The notes: a model not told the origin generated them from the sequence alone. A stretch of DNA of 64,000 nt from Methylorubrum extorquens (GCF_024169925.1 NZ_JALJXF010000001.1:3726001-3790000); one strand, 5' to 3'; numbered from the stretch's first letter, positions 11,195 to 20,037 are shown. Made by a program: numbers and translations.

Positions 11195-12112
11195 TTGGTC
11201 TCCGACGGGTTGCGGATTGGGATCGATCTCGGCGGCACCAAGATCGCCGGGATCGCGCTTGATGCCGACGGGGCGACGCGGGCGGAGACCCGCGTGCCGA
11301 CCCCGCGGAACGACTATGCCGGCACCCTCGACGCCATCGCCGGCGTCGTCGCCGCTTTGGAACGGCAGGCCGGCGCGACCGGAGCAAGCGTCGGCGTCGG
11401 CATGCCCGGTGCGGTCTCCCGTGCCACCGGCCTGATCAAGAACGCCAACTCGGTCTGGCTGAACGGCCGGCCATTCGCGGGAGATCTCGCGGCCTGCCTC
11501 GACCGCCCGGTGCGGGTCGAGAACGACGCAAACTGCCTTGCCGTGTCGGAGTCGGTGGATGGCGCCGGGGCGGGCGAGACCCTCGTTTGGGCGATCATTC
11601 TCGGCACCGGCGTCGGCTCCGGAATCGCGCTGCGGGGGCAGGCGCTGACGGGCCGCAACGCGATCAGTGGGGAGTGGGGGCACAACCCGCTGCCCCAACC
11701 CCGCGACGACGAGCGCCCCGGCCCCGCCTGCTATTGCGGCCGCCACGGCTGCATCGAGACCTGGCTCTCCGGTCCCGGACTCGCCGCGGATTTCTTTCGG
11801 TGTACGAACCAAAATCTGACCGGCGAGGCAATCGTCGCTCGGGCGCAGGCCGGGGATGCGGACGCCGCCGCGGCGATGGCGCGCTATCGCGACCGGCTCG
11901 GGCGCAGCATTGCCCATGTGGTCAATATTCTCGACCCCGACGTCATCGTGCTCGGTGGCGGCCTCTCGCGCGTCGAGGGCCTCGTCGCCGCTCTCCCAGG
12001 CACAATCGCGCCTCACGTCTTCTCCGACCGCTTCGACACGCCGGTGCGGGCAAGCCTGCACGGCGACGCCTCGGGCGTGCGCGGCGCGGCGTGGCTGTGG
12101 GGGACGACATGA
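11195..12112 (+). CDS. ROK-family sugar kinase (fructokinase/N-acetylglucosamine kinase-like)
   Basis: The product, about 305 residues, opens with the ATP-binding loop RIGIDLGGTKIAG and contains the ROK zinc site: GHNPLP followed by CYCGRHGCIETWLSGPG. The END motif (VENDANCLA) supplies the catalytic aspartate. It phosphorylates a hexose or amino sugar; by motif it is closest to the Mak/NagK type. The start is uncertain: TTG at 11195 lies just after the dctA stop, an ATG at 11147 would overlap dctA by 41 bp, and TTG 11210 is also possible. The stop overlaps the next gene by ATGA. Confidence 0.88.
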   Translation: MVSDGLRIGIDLGGTKIAGIALDADGATRAETRVPTPRNDYAGTLDAIAGVVAALERQAGATGASVGVGMPGAVSRATGLIKNANSVWLNGRPFAGDLAACLDRPVRVENDANCLAVSESVDGAGAGETLVWAIILGTGVGSGIALRGQALTGRNAISGEWGHNPLPQPRDDERPGPACYCGRHGCIETWLSGPGLAADFFRCTNQNLTGEAIVARAQAGDADAAAAMARYRDRLGRSIAHVVNILDPDVIVLGGGLSRVEGLVAALPGTIAPHVFSDRFDTPVRASLHGDASGVRGAAWLWGTT

Positions 12113-12897
12113 TCGATTGGCTCCGCCGCCTGTTCGGCCGGAATCGCCCGCCCGCGCCGGCCCCGTCCTTGACGGCCTGGGAGTCGCCGCCGCCGCAACG
12201 GCCCGGCGCGGCGGAGATCGTCGCCCCGTCCGGCGCGGCCCGGGAGCCGCAGCCGCCGCACCAGCGCAGCGCGGCGGAGGTCGATGCCGTGGAGGCGGCC
12301 CTCGACGGCCTCATCGCCGCCGGCCTCCGGCTCGGCCCGCACTACGCGGGGATGGACCGGCGCGCCGCCGCGCGGGCGATGGCGGAGCATCACGAATTCG
12401 CCGTCGGCGACGACAACGCGACCCGGCCGCTGACGCAGCGCGGCCCGCAGGCGCTGTCGATCGACATCCTGTGGAGCTACCGCGCCCTTGCCGACGGGAT
12501 CGAGGACGAATTCTCCAACGCCGCGATCTTCGAAGATCACTGCTACGACGGGGCCGACGACGACAGCTATCGCGCGCTGTTCGCCCGGTTGATCGCGGTC
12601 GCCGGGGTCTGGACCGGCCGCGGCGTCACCGTCGCCCGCGTGCCGGGGCTCGGCCCCTACGGCCACGGCTTCCGCGTCGCGTTCGACACCGAGCCGCCGA
12701 TCCCGCCGCTGACCTTCCCCGCCGACAAGAACTTCGATTGGAGCCTGCTCGAACGGCTCGACGCGAGCCGGCCGGCGGGTGAGACGCGGCGCTTCCGGAT
12801 CGCCGCCGATGGCGGGGCGGGACTGGTGCTGTTCCTCGACGACGCCGAAGCAAGCGCGATCGCCGCGCGCCTCGGCTGGGGACCGGACGATCTCTGA
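12109..12897 (+). CDS. conserved hypothetical protein
   Basis: I do not recognise the family of this 262-residue protein. It starts MIDWLRRLFGRNRPP at an ATGA overlap with the ROK kinase stop, so the two are probably co-translated. Residues 15-60 are proline/alanine-rich and likely disordered. The rest looks globular and soluble, with many acidic residues (VGDDNATRP, YDGADDDSY) and no signal peptide or membrane segment. The coupling suggests a link with the kinase, but nothing in the sequence states its role. Confidence 0.75.
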   Translation: MIDWLRRLFGRNRPPAPAPSLTAWESPPPQRPGAAEIVAPSGAAREPQPPHQRSAAEVDAVEAALDGLIAAGLRLGPHYAGMDRRAAARAMAEHHEFAVGDDNATRPLTQRGPQALSIDILWSYRALADGIEDEFSNAAIFEDHCYDGADDDSYRALFARLIAVAGVWTGRGVTVARVPGLGPYGHGFRVAFDTEPPIPPLTFPADKNFDWSLLERLDASRPAGETRRFRIAADGGAGLVLFLDDAEASAIAARLGWGPDDL

Positions 12898-13010
12898 GGG
12901 GCTGCTGTTGTCTTTCGGTGTGATGAGTCAGCATTGACTTCGCCCGCCCGCCTTCCGAAAACCCGCCGTCCCCTCCGCGGGGCACGCTTGGCAAAAAACA
13001 CGGTCCCATC

Positions 13011-15038
13011 ATGCCCATCCTGACCTTCCCCGACGGCAACACCCGCGCGTACGACGCCGCGGTGACCGGCCGGACCGTGGTGGAGGGCATCGCCAAGTCG
13101 CTCGCCAAGCGCACGGTCGCCATGGCGCTCGACGGGACGGTCTGCGATCTCGACGAGACGATCGAGCGGGATGCCGCGATCGAGTTCATTTCGCGCGACG
13201 ATGCGCGGGCGCTCGAACTGATCCGCCACGACTGCGCGCACGTGCTGGCGGAAGCCGTGCAGGCTTTGTGGCCCGGCACGCAGGTCACGATCGGCCCCGT
13301 CATCGAGAACGGCTTCTACTACGACTTCGCCAAGGATGAGCCGTTCACGCCGGAGGACTTCCCGAAGATCGAGGCGAAGATGCGCGAGATCATTGCGCGC
13401 GACGCGCCCTTCACCCGGGAAGTCTGGAAGCGCGACGACGTGAAGGCGCTCTTTGCCGAGCGGGGCGAGCGCTACAAGGTCGAGCTGGTCGATGCGATCC
13501 CGCCGGGCGAGGATCTGAAGATCTATCGCCAGGGCGAGTGGTTCGACCTCTGCCGCGGCCCGCACATGACCTCAACGGGCAAGGTCGGCGTGGCCTTCAA
13601 GCTGATGAAGGTCGCGGGCGCCTATTGGCGGGGCGATTCCAACAACCCGATGCTGACCCGCATCTACGGCACGGCCTGGGCGACGAAGGAGGATCTCGAC
13701 GCCTACCTGCACCGGCTGGAGGAGGCGGAGCGCCGCGACCACCGCCGCCTCGGACGTGAGATGGACCTGTTCCACTTCCAGGAGGAGGGGCCGGGCGTCG
13801 TGTTCTGGCACGCCAAGGGCTGGACGATCTTCCAGGAGCTGATCGCCTATATGCGCCGCCGCCTGAAGGGCGACTACGCCGAGGTGAACGCGCCGCAGAT
13901 CCTCGACAAGTCGCTCTGGGAGACCTCCGGCCACTGGGGCTGGTACCGCGAGAACATGTTCGCGGCCCAATCCGCCGGCGAGGAGGCCGAGGACAAGCGC
14001 TGGTTTGCCTTGAAGCCGATGAACTGCCCCGGCCACGTCCAGATCTTCAAGCACGGGCTGAAGTCGTATCGCGACCTGCCCCTGCGCATGGCCGAGTTCG
14101 GCGTGGTCCACCGCTACGAGCCGTCGGGCGCGATGCACGGCCTGATGCGGGTGCGCGGCTTCACCCAGGACGACGCGCACATCTTCTGCACCGAGGACCA
14201 GCTCGCTGCCGAGTGCCTGAAGATCAACGACCTGATCCTCTCGACCTACGCGGATTTCGGCTTCGACCAGATCCTGGTGAAACTCTCGACGCGGCCCGAG
14301 AAGCGCGTCGGCTCCGACGCCCTGTGGGATCACGCCGAAGCGGTGATGACGCAGGTGCTGGCGCAGATCGAGGAGCAGTCCGGCGGGCGGATCAAGACCG
14401 CCGTCAATCCCGGCGAGGGCGCGTTCTACGGGCCGAAATTCGAGTACGTGCTGCGCGACGCCATCGGCCGCGATTGGCAGTGCGGCACGACGCAGGTGGA
14501 CTTCAACCTGCCGGAGCGGTTCGACGCGAGCTACATCGACGCCGACAGCCAGAAGAAGCCGCCGGTGATGATCCACCGCGCCATCTGCGGCTCGATGGAG
14601 CGCTTCACCGGCATCCTGATCGAGCATTTCGCCGGGCACTTCCCGCTTTGGCTCGCGCCGGTGCAGGTGGTGGTGGCGACGATCACCAGCGACGCCGACC
14701 CTTACGCCCGCGAGGTCGTGCGGGTTCTGGAGCGCGCCGGGCTCCGGGTGGAAGCGGATCTCCGCAACGAGAAGATCAACTACAAGGTCCGCGAGCATTC
14801 GCTGGCCAAGGTGCCGGTTCTGCTGGCGCTCGGACGCCGGGAGGCGGAGGAGCGCACGGTCTCGGTGCGCCGCATGGGTAGCCAGAAGACCACGACGATG
14901 GCACTCGACGCGGCGCTCGCCGCCTTCCTCGAGGAGGCGACCTCCCCGGATCGCCGCCGGGCCGACGCCGCTGCGGAGAGCCGTCCGAGTACCGATACGG
15001 TGCTCGATGGTCAGCACGTCGAGCTTCCGGCGCCTTAA
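13011..15038 (+). CDS. thrS: threonine--tRNA ligase
   Basis: This class II synthetase attaches threonine to tRNA-Thr. In its 675 residues come an N-terminal TGS domain ([13 protein letters not shown]), the second editing domain with [12 protein letters not shown], the catalytic core with zinc-binding MNCPGH and motif 2 around [23 protein letters not shown], and an anticodon-binding domain. A tail of about 35 residues rich in Ala/Asp extends past the usual end. A 113-bp gap upstream carries its promoter. Its end is convergent with the MocR-type gene, 27 bp away; a 12-bp palindrome, CGCCTTAAGGCG, spans the stop codon. Confidence 0.98.
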   Translation: MPILTFPDGNTRAYDAAVTGRTVVEGIAKSLAKRTVAMALDGTVCDLDETIERDAAIEFISRDDARALELIRHDCAHVLAEAVQALWPGTQVTIGPVIENGFYYDFAKDEPFTPEDFPKIEAKMREIIARDAPFTREVWKRDDVKALFAERGERYKVELVDAIPPGEDLKIYRQGEWFDLCRGPHMTSTGKVGVAFKLMKVAGAYWRGDSNNPMLTRIYGTAWATKEDLDAYLHRLEEAERRDHRRLGREMDLFHFQEEGPGVVFWHAKGWTIFQELIAYMRRRLKGDYAEVNAPQILDKSLWETSGHWGWYRENMFAAQSAGEEAEDKRWFALKPMNCPGHVQIFKHGLKSYRDLPLRMAEFGVVHRYEPSGAMHGLMRVRGFTQDDAHIFCTEDQLAAECLKINDLILSTYADFGFDQILVKLSTRPEKRVGSDALWDHAEAVMTQVLAQIEEQSGGRIKTAVNPGEGAFYGPKFEYVLRDAIGRDWQCGTTQVDFNLPERFDASYIDADSQKKPPVMIHRAICGSMERFTGILIEHFAGHFPLWLAPVQVVVATITSDADPYAREVVRVLERAGLRVEADLRNEKINYKVREHSLAKVPVLLALGRREAEERTVSVRRMGSQKTTTMALDAALAAFLEEATSPDRRRADAAAESRPSTDTVLDGQHVELPAP

Positions 15039-15065
15039 GGCGAGGCGGGGTGGGGCCTTCGCGCC

Positions 15066-16460
15066 TTACCCCTCCATCGCCCGCGCGAGTTCGGAGAAAA
15101 CCCGCGGGTCGGCGCATTGCGCTACGTTGAAACGCATCGAGCCGGCGGCGCCCTGGCTCAACGAGAACACGTTGCCCGGCGCCAGCACCACGCCGCGGGC
15201 GAGGGCCCGGCGGGAAATGTCAGCTGCGTCGAGGCCGTCCGGCAGGCGCGCCCAGAGGAACATGCCCCCCTTCGGCACGAAGGGCACGGTGAGGCCGACC
15301 TCCGCCAGCCGTCGCACCACCGTACCGCGAGCCTCCGCGAGCCGGGTACGCATGGCATCGACGTGGTGGCGGTAGCTGCCGTCATCGAGGAAGCGGTGGA
15401 GGGTCGCCGCGGTGAGGTGGTTGTCGCTCAACGACACGGCGAGCTTGAGATCGACGAGGCGCTCGACCCAGTCGTCGCGGATCGCGATCACGCCGACGCG
15501 GGCGCCGGTGGAGATCGTCTTCGAGAAGCCGCCGACATGGATCACCCGGTCGAGCCCGTCGAAGCCGGCGAGACGCGGGCCCGGCTCCGCCTCGAAATCG
15601 GCATAGGCGTCGTCCTCAACGATGAGCGTGCCGTGCATCTCGGCGAGCCGCAGGATGCGGTGGACGGCCACCGGACTCAAGGTCGCGCCAATCGGGTTCT
15701 GGAGGCCGGAATTGGTGATGTAGAAGCGGGGCTTATGTTCGATCAGCGCCGCCTCGAACGCGGCGAGATCCGGCCCCTCGGGCCCGAACGGCACCCCGAC
15801 CATCTGCAAGCGGTGAGCGCGGGCGAGGGCCTGGAACGAGAAGTAGCAGGGATCGTCGAGCAGCACCGTATCGCCGGGCTCGGCGAGAAAGCGGATGATC
15901 AGGTCGAGGCCGTGGGTGACGGAATCGGTCAGCACGAGCTGATCGGGATGGGCGCGGATGCCACGCTCGGTCAGCCGCAAAGCGAGGTGCTGGCGCAAGG
16001 GGGCGTGGCCCTGCGGCGTGTCGTAGAACATCACCGCCTCGCTCTGGCGGGCGACTTGGCGCAGCGCCCGGCGCAGCTCGGCTTCCGGTAGCCAATCCGG
16101 CGGGAGCCAACCGCAACCGGGCCTCAGGGAGTCCGGGCGGGCTTCGAGCGATTGCCGGGTGATCCAGACCGGATCGACCGCCCGGTCGAGCCGCGGGCCG
16201 ATCGCGGTGAGGCAGAGCGGTTCCGGGCGGGCGGAGACGAAGAAGCCCGAGCCCGGCCGCGAGACGATGGCGCCGCGCGCCGCCAGCCGGTCATAGGCCT
16301 CGACCACGGTCGATTTCGAGACCTGCATGCTGTCGGCGAGGCCCCGAACCGAGGGTAACCGGGCGCCGGGGCCGAGCGCGCGACCCTCGATCCGCGCCTC
16401 GATGGCCCGCATCACCGTCTCGACCCGTGAGAGGACCGGCTCCGCGACCGTAACCGTCAT
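15066..16460 (-). CDS. MocR-type transcriptional regulator (GntR HTH fused to aminotransferase fold)
   Basis: The 464-residue protein joins an N-terminal GntR winged helix (PSVRGLADSMQVSKSTVVEAYDRLAARGAI, about residues 35-65) to a class I aminotransferase-like domain. The PLP lysine lies in VGGFSKTIS and an Asp/Tyr pair in VEDDAYADFE. MocR proteins such as GabR and PdxR bind PLP and control adjacent, often divergent genes. The start at 16460 is fixed by GGAGGG 6 bp upstream; a second in-frame start at 16487 lacks a site and would run into the inverted repeat. Its likely targets are itself and the divergent small gene at 16586. Confidence 0.92.
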   Translation of the reverse strand: MTVTVAEPVLSRVETVMRAIEARIEGRALGPGARLPSVRGLADSMQVSKSTVVEAYDRLAARGAIVSRPGSGFFVSARPEPLCLTAIGPRLDRAVDPVWITRQSLEARPDSLRPGCGWLPPDWLPEAELRRALRQVARQSEAVMFYDTPQGHAPLRQHLALRLTERGIRAHPDQLVLTDSVTHGLDLIIRFLAEPGDTVLLDDPCYFSFQALARAHRLQMVGVPFGPEGPDLAAFEAALIEHKPRFYITNSGLQNPIGATLSPVAVHRILRLAEMHGTLIVEDDAYADFEAEPGPRLAGFDGLDRVIHVGGFSKTISTGARVGVIAIRDDWVERLVDLKLAVSLSDNHLTAATLHRFLDDGSYRHHVDAMRTRLAEARGTVVRRLAEVGLTVPFVPKGGMFLWARLPDGLDAADISRRALARGVVLAPGNVFSLSQGAAGSMRFNVAQCADPRVFSELARAMEG

Positions 16461-16472
16461 GGCTGTCCCTCC

Positions 16473-16503
16473 GAACTGTACCGTCACTCGTCCCGGACAG
16501 TTC
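16473..16503. promoter_or_regulatory. operator-like inverted repeat between mocR-type gene and divergent small gene
   Basis: A perfect 7-bp inverted repeat, GAACTGT-N17-ACAGTTC, lies 12 bp upstream of the regulator's start codon and 82 bp from the divergent gene. A further direct repeat of TCGTACCGCA/TGTACCGTCA type occurs at 16477-16486 and 16511-16520. The position suits autoregulation by the MocR-type protein. This is inference; no binding data are visible. Confidence 0.55.
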
Positions 16504-16585
16504 TTCGAAATCGTACCGCAACCGTCTCTGTCGGGAAAGCGATGGCGCCGTCATATCGAGGCCATCGAAAGACAGGAGACGAAAG

Positions 16586-16717
16586 ATGACGTTTTTGGAA
16601 GACACCCACGCGCAGCATCCCGGCGCTCATGCCTGGATCGGCCGGCGCCTGCGCGACGCGATCGTTCTGGCCGCGGGCGCCCTGCTCGCTCTGCCGCTGA
16701 TCGTGCCGTTCGCCTGA
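16586..16717 (+). CDS. 43-residue single-span membrane protein, divergent from MocR-type regulator
   Basis: This small gene encodes MTFLEDTHAQ...WIGRRLRDAIVL followed by a hydrophobic run AAGALLALPLIVPFA at the C-terminus. A good ribosome site (AGGAGA, 6 bp before the ATG) supports translation. The product would be a tail-anchored peptide with a polar, histidine-containing N-terminus. It is divergent from the MocR-type gene and shares the 125-bp regulatory gap with it, so it is a prime target of that regulator. I do not recognise a family; similar short membrane proteins next to MocR genes may have been missed by gene callers. Confidence 0.6.
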   Translation: MTFLEDTHAQHPGAHAWIGRRLRDAIVLAAGALLALPLIVPFA

Positions 16718-16750
16718 GCGCCCTTTCGACGGCTTTTCCCAGGATCTCAC

Positions 16751-16849
16751 CTCATCCCGAGGTGCCGCGGAGCGGCCTCGAAGGAGGGCTCCAGGGATCG
16801 CGGCGTCTTCGGGAGGCCTCCGCTTCGCTCCGCTACTTCAGGATGAGGG
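16751..16849. repeat. interspersed palindromic element, imperfect copy
   Basis: The element begins CTCATCCCGAGGTGC and ends CTACTTCAGGATGAGG, which are imperfect inverted repeats of each other, with CTCGAAGGAGG and CCAGGGATCGCGG in the interior. A second, more perfect member of the same family lies at 58339-58453. It sits between two convergent-free gene ends, in non-coding DNA. Such GC-rich palindromic units recur in Methylobacterium and Bradyrhizobium genomes from memory. Confidence 0.75.
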
Positions 16850-16910
16850 AATTGGCCGGGCGAGCGGATCCGATCCACGAACCGGCTGACCTCGTTCGCC
16901 AGACAGACGC

Positions 16911-17303
16911 TCAGCCGGCGGTGCAGTTCGCTTCGAACAGGGACTTCGCCCGCTCCATGGCCCGGAAGGCCGCCATCGAACCCGGGCTGCGCAGTTCCGG
17001 CCCCTCGGGCAGACGCCCGAGGAATTTCTCGGAGAGGTCGGCGACGAACGGCCGGGGGCCGGTATAGGCGCCCATGCGGTTACGCACATCGACCGTGCCG
17101 CACAGGGCCCCGGCCCGGCCGATCCGCAGGTCGGCGACCTTCGCCTCGGGGTCGCGCATCTGCCGCTCGATCAGACTCAACGCGGTGCGCACCGCCTCCG
17201 CCCCGACGCCGGACTCCGAGCCGTCCACGACGATCTGAGCACCCGCCGCGCTCGCGCCGGACAGGATCAGGAGGGCCGCGAAGGCGGTCTTGCACAGGCT
17301 CAT
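16911..17303 (-). CDS. small secreted protein of unknown function
   Basis: The 130-residue protein has a clear signal peptide (MSLCKTAFAALLILSGASAAGAQ). The mature part holds two cysteines, in GALCGTV and EANCTAG, which may form a disulphide in the periplasm. No known domain is recognised. It starts 5 bp after the stop of the gene at 17309-18226, so the two form an operon and may act together in the envelope. Confidence 0.75.
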   Translation of the reverse strand: MSLCKTAFAALLILSGASAAGAQIVVDGSESGVGAEAVRTALSLIERQMRDPEAKVADLRIGRAGALCGTVDVRNRMGAYTGPRPFVADLSEKFLGRLPEGPELRSPGSMAAFRAMERAKSLFEANCTAG

Positions 17304-17308
17304 CGGGC

Positions 17309-18226
17309 TCAGCTTCCTTTCGCCACCACTTCGATGTCGCGGTCCATGCCGCTCTCCACCTTAAACTCGCGGGTGAAGACCTGGCCGTCGTGGCGGGCGA
17401 TCAGCACGTAGTCACCCTCCGCCAGCGTCACCGACGGAAAAGCGCCGATCGCCTCGCGGATCGTGTCGCCGCCCGGCGTCAGCACGCTGAAGGCGGTGCC
17501 GGCGAAGGCCTCGGAGCCGGGGGCGGCCACGAGCTTCAGGGTTACGGTGGCGGCGCGGTGGTTCATGGTCGCGTCGGTGACCCGGCCGTTCTCAACCCGG
17601 AGGTCGGCACGCTGAATCGCGTTCGAATCGCCGTAGCTCGACACGACGTGATAGGTGCCCTCGGGCAGCCGCACGATCTCGCCGGCCTTGATGCCGCTGC
17701 GCACGAGGCGCCCTTCCGAGTTCGTCCCGATCGGCACGTAGACCGAGAAGCCGAGCTGGTTGCCCGGGATCTTCTGGTCGCCGACCGCGCCGGACAGCTT
17801 GAGCGCCCCCGCGGCCACGCGGAGCTGATCCGTGCTGGCGGTGCCCGCCATGGTGATCCGCTTCGAGGCGCTGGCATAACCGTAGGTGACGGTGGCGACA
17901 TAGGCGCCGGCCGCGAGCTTGAAGGTCGGGGCGGGCTCGTTCGAGCGGGCGACGATCGTCGGGCGGGCGCCGTCGCCATTCTCGCCGTAGACGCGCCAGG
18001 TCAGGCCGGAGCGGATCGGCCCGTTCGCGCCGACGAAGACTGCCGAGAGCGTGAGGTCCGCCTCGCCCTCCGCCGCAGGCGGGGGCAGCATCGGCCCGGT
18101 CACGCCCGGCGAGGGCAGGCCCGGTCCGAACGGCGTCGGCGCCTGCGCGGCGGCCGGGATCGCGAGGAGTGCGGCCAGAGCGACGACCGAGGCGACGATA
18201 CGGCAGCCTGCGGACCCGCGTCCCAT
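17309..18226 (-). CDS. secreted protein with three tandem beta-sandwich-like repeats
   Basis: The 305-residue protein has a signal peptide ending near IPAAAQA. Its mature part contains three degenerate repeats of roughly 80-90 residues. Each opens with a [TF]-x-[WF]-x-V[YL] strand (GLTWRVYGENG, QLGFSVYVPIG, GTAFSVLTPGG). Each closes with a L-x-x-G-x-Y-x-[VL] strand (LAAGAYVATVTYGY, LPEGTYHVVSSYGD, LAEGDYVLIARHDG). That pattern resembles carboxypeptidase-regulatory-like or similar adhesive beta folds. The start at MGRGSAGC is supported by GAGGG; a longer frame begins at 18295. It is cotranscribed with the small secreted protein downstream. Function unknown. Confidence 0.75.
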   Translation of the reverse strand: MGRGSAGCRIVASVVALAALLAIPAAAQAPTPFGPGLPSPGVTGPMLPPPAAEGEADLTLSAVFVGANGPIRSGLTWRVYGENGDGARPTIVARSNEPAPTFKLAAGAYVATVTYGYASASKRITMAGTASTDQLRVAAGALKLSGAVGDQKIPGNQLGFSVYVPIGTNSEGRLVRSGIKAGEIVRLPEGTYHVVSSYGDSNAIQRADLRVENGRVTDATMNHRAATVTLKLVAAPGSEAFAGTAFSVLTPGGDTIREAIGAFPSVTLAEGDYVLIARHDGQVFTREFKVESGMDRDIEVVAKGS

Positions 18227-18381
18227 CGTCCCTCGATCCTTCTGCCCGCGCCGTCCGGGGCCATCTTGGCCCTCGATGCGCCCTGATGCACCCACGCGCT
18301 CTTGAAACCCGACCGTGGCGGCGGCATGGCGGTCGGCAGTTCAGCGTCACCCATCCTTCAGCCCCCGCAACCGGATTGTCC

Positions 18382-18969
18382 ATGACCGAGCTTCGAGATG
18401 CCGCTGGAGATCGCACCCTCGACCTGCTGCGCACCCGCCGCTCGGTGCCGCCGATGTTGCTCGACGGGCCCGGCCCCGCGCCGGAAGAACTCGAGATCTG
18501 GCTGACGGTCGCGGCGCGGGTGCCCGACCACGGCAAGCTCAGCCCCTGGCGCTTCCTCGTGATCGAGGGGGAAGCGCGCGAGCGCGTCGGCGCGATCATC
18601 GAGCGCACCTTCCTCGCCGACTTTCCGGAGGCCGAGGAGAAGCGGCGCGCGCAGGAGCGGCAGCGCCTGACCCATGCGCCGACGGTGGTGGGCGTGGTCT
18701 CCCGCGCCGGGCCCCACGTCAAAATCCCGGAATGGGAGCAGGTGCTCTCGGCGGGCGCCGTCTGCATGAACCTCGTGGTCGCCGCCAACGCGGCGGGCTA
18801 CGCCACCTCCTGGCTCACCGAATGGTTCGCCTACGACCGCCGGGTGCTCGATGCCCTCGGTCTCGACCCGGCCGAGCGGATCGCCGGCTTCATCCACATA
18901 GGCCGCGCCCGCGAGGTGCCGTCGGACCGGCCGCGGCCGGACCTCGTCCAGATCGTCACCCGGCTCTGA
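18382..18969 (+). CDS. nitroreductase family protein (YdjA-like)
   Basis: This FMN-dependent oxidoreductase has 195 residues. It shows the family start TLDLLRTRRSVPPMLLDGPGP, the FMN-contacting VPDHGKLSPWRFLVI, and LSAGAVCMNLVVAANAAGYATSWLTEW near the dimer interface, features of the short YdjA/TdsD subgroup. It would use NAD(P)H to reduce nitroaromatics, quinones or other acceptors in the cytoplasm. The start MTELRDAAGD fits the family; longer upstream frames do not. It lies 10 bp before a flavin reductase-like gene, so the two probably form a flavoenzyme operon. Confidence 0.9.
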   Translation: MTELRDAAGDRTLDLLRTRRSVPPMLLDGPGPAPEELEIWLTVAARVPDHGKLSPWRFLVIEGEARERVGAIIERTFLADFPEAEEKRRAQERQRLTHAPTVVGVVSRAGPHVKIPEWEQVLSAGAVCMNLVVAANAAGYATSWLTEWFAYDRRVLDALGLDPAERIAGFIHIGRAREVPSDRPRPDLVQIVTRL

Positions 18970-18979
18970 GGGATTCCCC

Positions 18980-19585
18980 ATGCATTACGAGGCCGAGACG
19001 CCCAGCCTGCCGCATAACCCGCTGAAAGCCATCGTCGCCCCGCGCCCGATTGGCTGGATTAGCGCCATGGACCGGGCGGGCCGGGTGAACCTTGCGCCCT
19101 ACTCGTTCTTCAACGCGGTGGGCGGCGAACCCGACATGGTGATGTTCTCCTCCTCGGGCCGCAAGGACGCGATGACCTTTGCCGAAGAGGGCGGCGAGTT
19201 CGTGTGCAGCCTCGCTACCTTCGATCTGCGCGAGGCGGTCAACGCGACCTCGGCGCCGCTGGCACGGGGCGAGAGCGAGTTCGGCTTTGCCGGGTTGACC
19301 CCCGCACCCTCGCGCCGCGTGCGCCCGCCCCGCGTCGCGGAATCGCCCGCGGCGATCGAGTGCAAGTGGCTTCAGACCGTGCCGCTGGTGCCGCTCGGCG
19401 GCGGAGAGCCAGCGAATTTCATGGTGATCGGGCAGGTGGTCTCGATCTACGTCGACGACCGCTTCGTGCGGGACGGCCGGGTCGATACCGGCGCCATGCG
19501 CCCGATCCTGCGCGGCGGCTATTTCGACTACTTCACCACCGAGTCCGAGAACCGGTTCGAGTTGCACCGGCCGAAGGGCGCTTGA
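18980..19585 (+). CDS. flavin reductase-like FMN-binding split-barrel protein
   Basis: The 201-residue protein matches the flavin reductase-like domain (DIM6/NTAB type): PLKAIVAPRPIGWISAMD, then APYSFFNAVGGEPDMVMFSSS, and a C-terminal LRGGYFDYFTT. Such proteins bind FMN and either supply reduced flavin to a monooxygenase or act on their own. No monooxygenase is adjacent; its partner by position is the nitroreductase 10 bp upstream. A strong GC-rich hairpin follows the stop codon. Confidence 0.88.
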   Translation: MHYEAETPSLPHNPLKAIVAPRPIGWISAMDRAGRVNLAPYSFFNAVGGEPDMVMFSSSGRKDAMTFAEEGGEFVCSLATFDLREAVNATSAPLARGESEFGFAGLTPAPSRRVRPPRVAESPAAIECKWLQTVPLVPLGGGEPANFMVIGQVVSIYVDDRFVRDGRVDTGAMRPILRGGYFDYFTTESENRFELHRPKGA

Positions 19586-19588
19586 GCG

Positions 19589-19612
19589 CGCGGGGTGAGA
19601 TCCCACCCCGCG
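19589..19612 (+). terminator. terminator-like hairpin after the flavin reductase gene
   Basis: A perfect 9-bp stem, CGCGGGGTG paired with CACCCCGCG around a 6-nt loop, begins 3 bp after the stop codon at 19585. There is no T-run, so it may act in a factor-assisted way or protect the mRNA end. Confidence 0.5.
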
Positions 19613-19745
19613 TGACCGCTGTCCGATCCGCTGAGTGCGGCAAGCGGACTGCGATGTGACTCCCGCGCGCTCCGGAACATGGCCAAGCGCCTGCGGTTGG
19701 TCACGCGGACGGCACCGACGACTTGCCGCATTTGGGAGCGAACGC

Positions 19746-20009
19746 ATGATGGGATTGTCTGGACGCGGAATTCTCCTCGGCGCTTCGCTTCTCGCCGGTC
19801 TCTCCGGCAGTGCTGCGGCGGCCGAAGACAAGCGGACTGCGTCCCCACCCCCGGCCCAGGACCGGAATGAGGCCGGCCCCTCCACGGGCAGCGTGGGCGC
19901 AGGGGGCCTGACTGGCTCGGGCGCCACGAAGGACGGCGCCCGCACCGGTGCCCCGGATGCGCCCCGTCCCGCCGGATCCTCGGCTCCGGCCACCGGGACC
20001 GCCCGTTAG
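19746..20009 (+). CDS. small secreted Gly/Ala/Pro/Thr-rich protein
   Basis: The 87-residue product has a signal peptide (MMGLSGRGILLGASLLAGLSGSAAAA) and a short, low-complexity mature region rich in Gly, Ala, Pro, Ser and Thr (ASPPPAQDRNEAGPSTGS...). It probably stays unstructured in the periplasm. GGGAG lies 7 bp before the ATG. No family is recognised. It is convergent with the catalase-like gene that ends at 20038. Confidence 0.6.
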   Translation: MMGLSGRGILLGASLLAGLSGSAAAAEDKRTASPPPAQDRNEAGPSTGSVGAGGLTGSGATKDGARTGAPDAPRPAGSSAPATGTAR

Positions 20010-20037
20010 GCGGCGCGATCCCGGTGGCCCCGATCCC

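Noticed and set aside
15031..15068. Bidirectional terminator between thrS and the MocR-type gene
   Set aside because: The CGCCTTAAGGCG palindrome and a 7-bp stem with a 19-nt loop overlap both stop codons, but there is no T-run on either strand, so I could not support it as a feature.
17615..17640. tRNA T-loop-like GTTCGAATC
   Set aside because: It lies inside the secreted repeat-protein gene, with no acceptor stem or anticodon arm around it.
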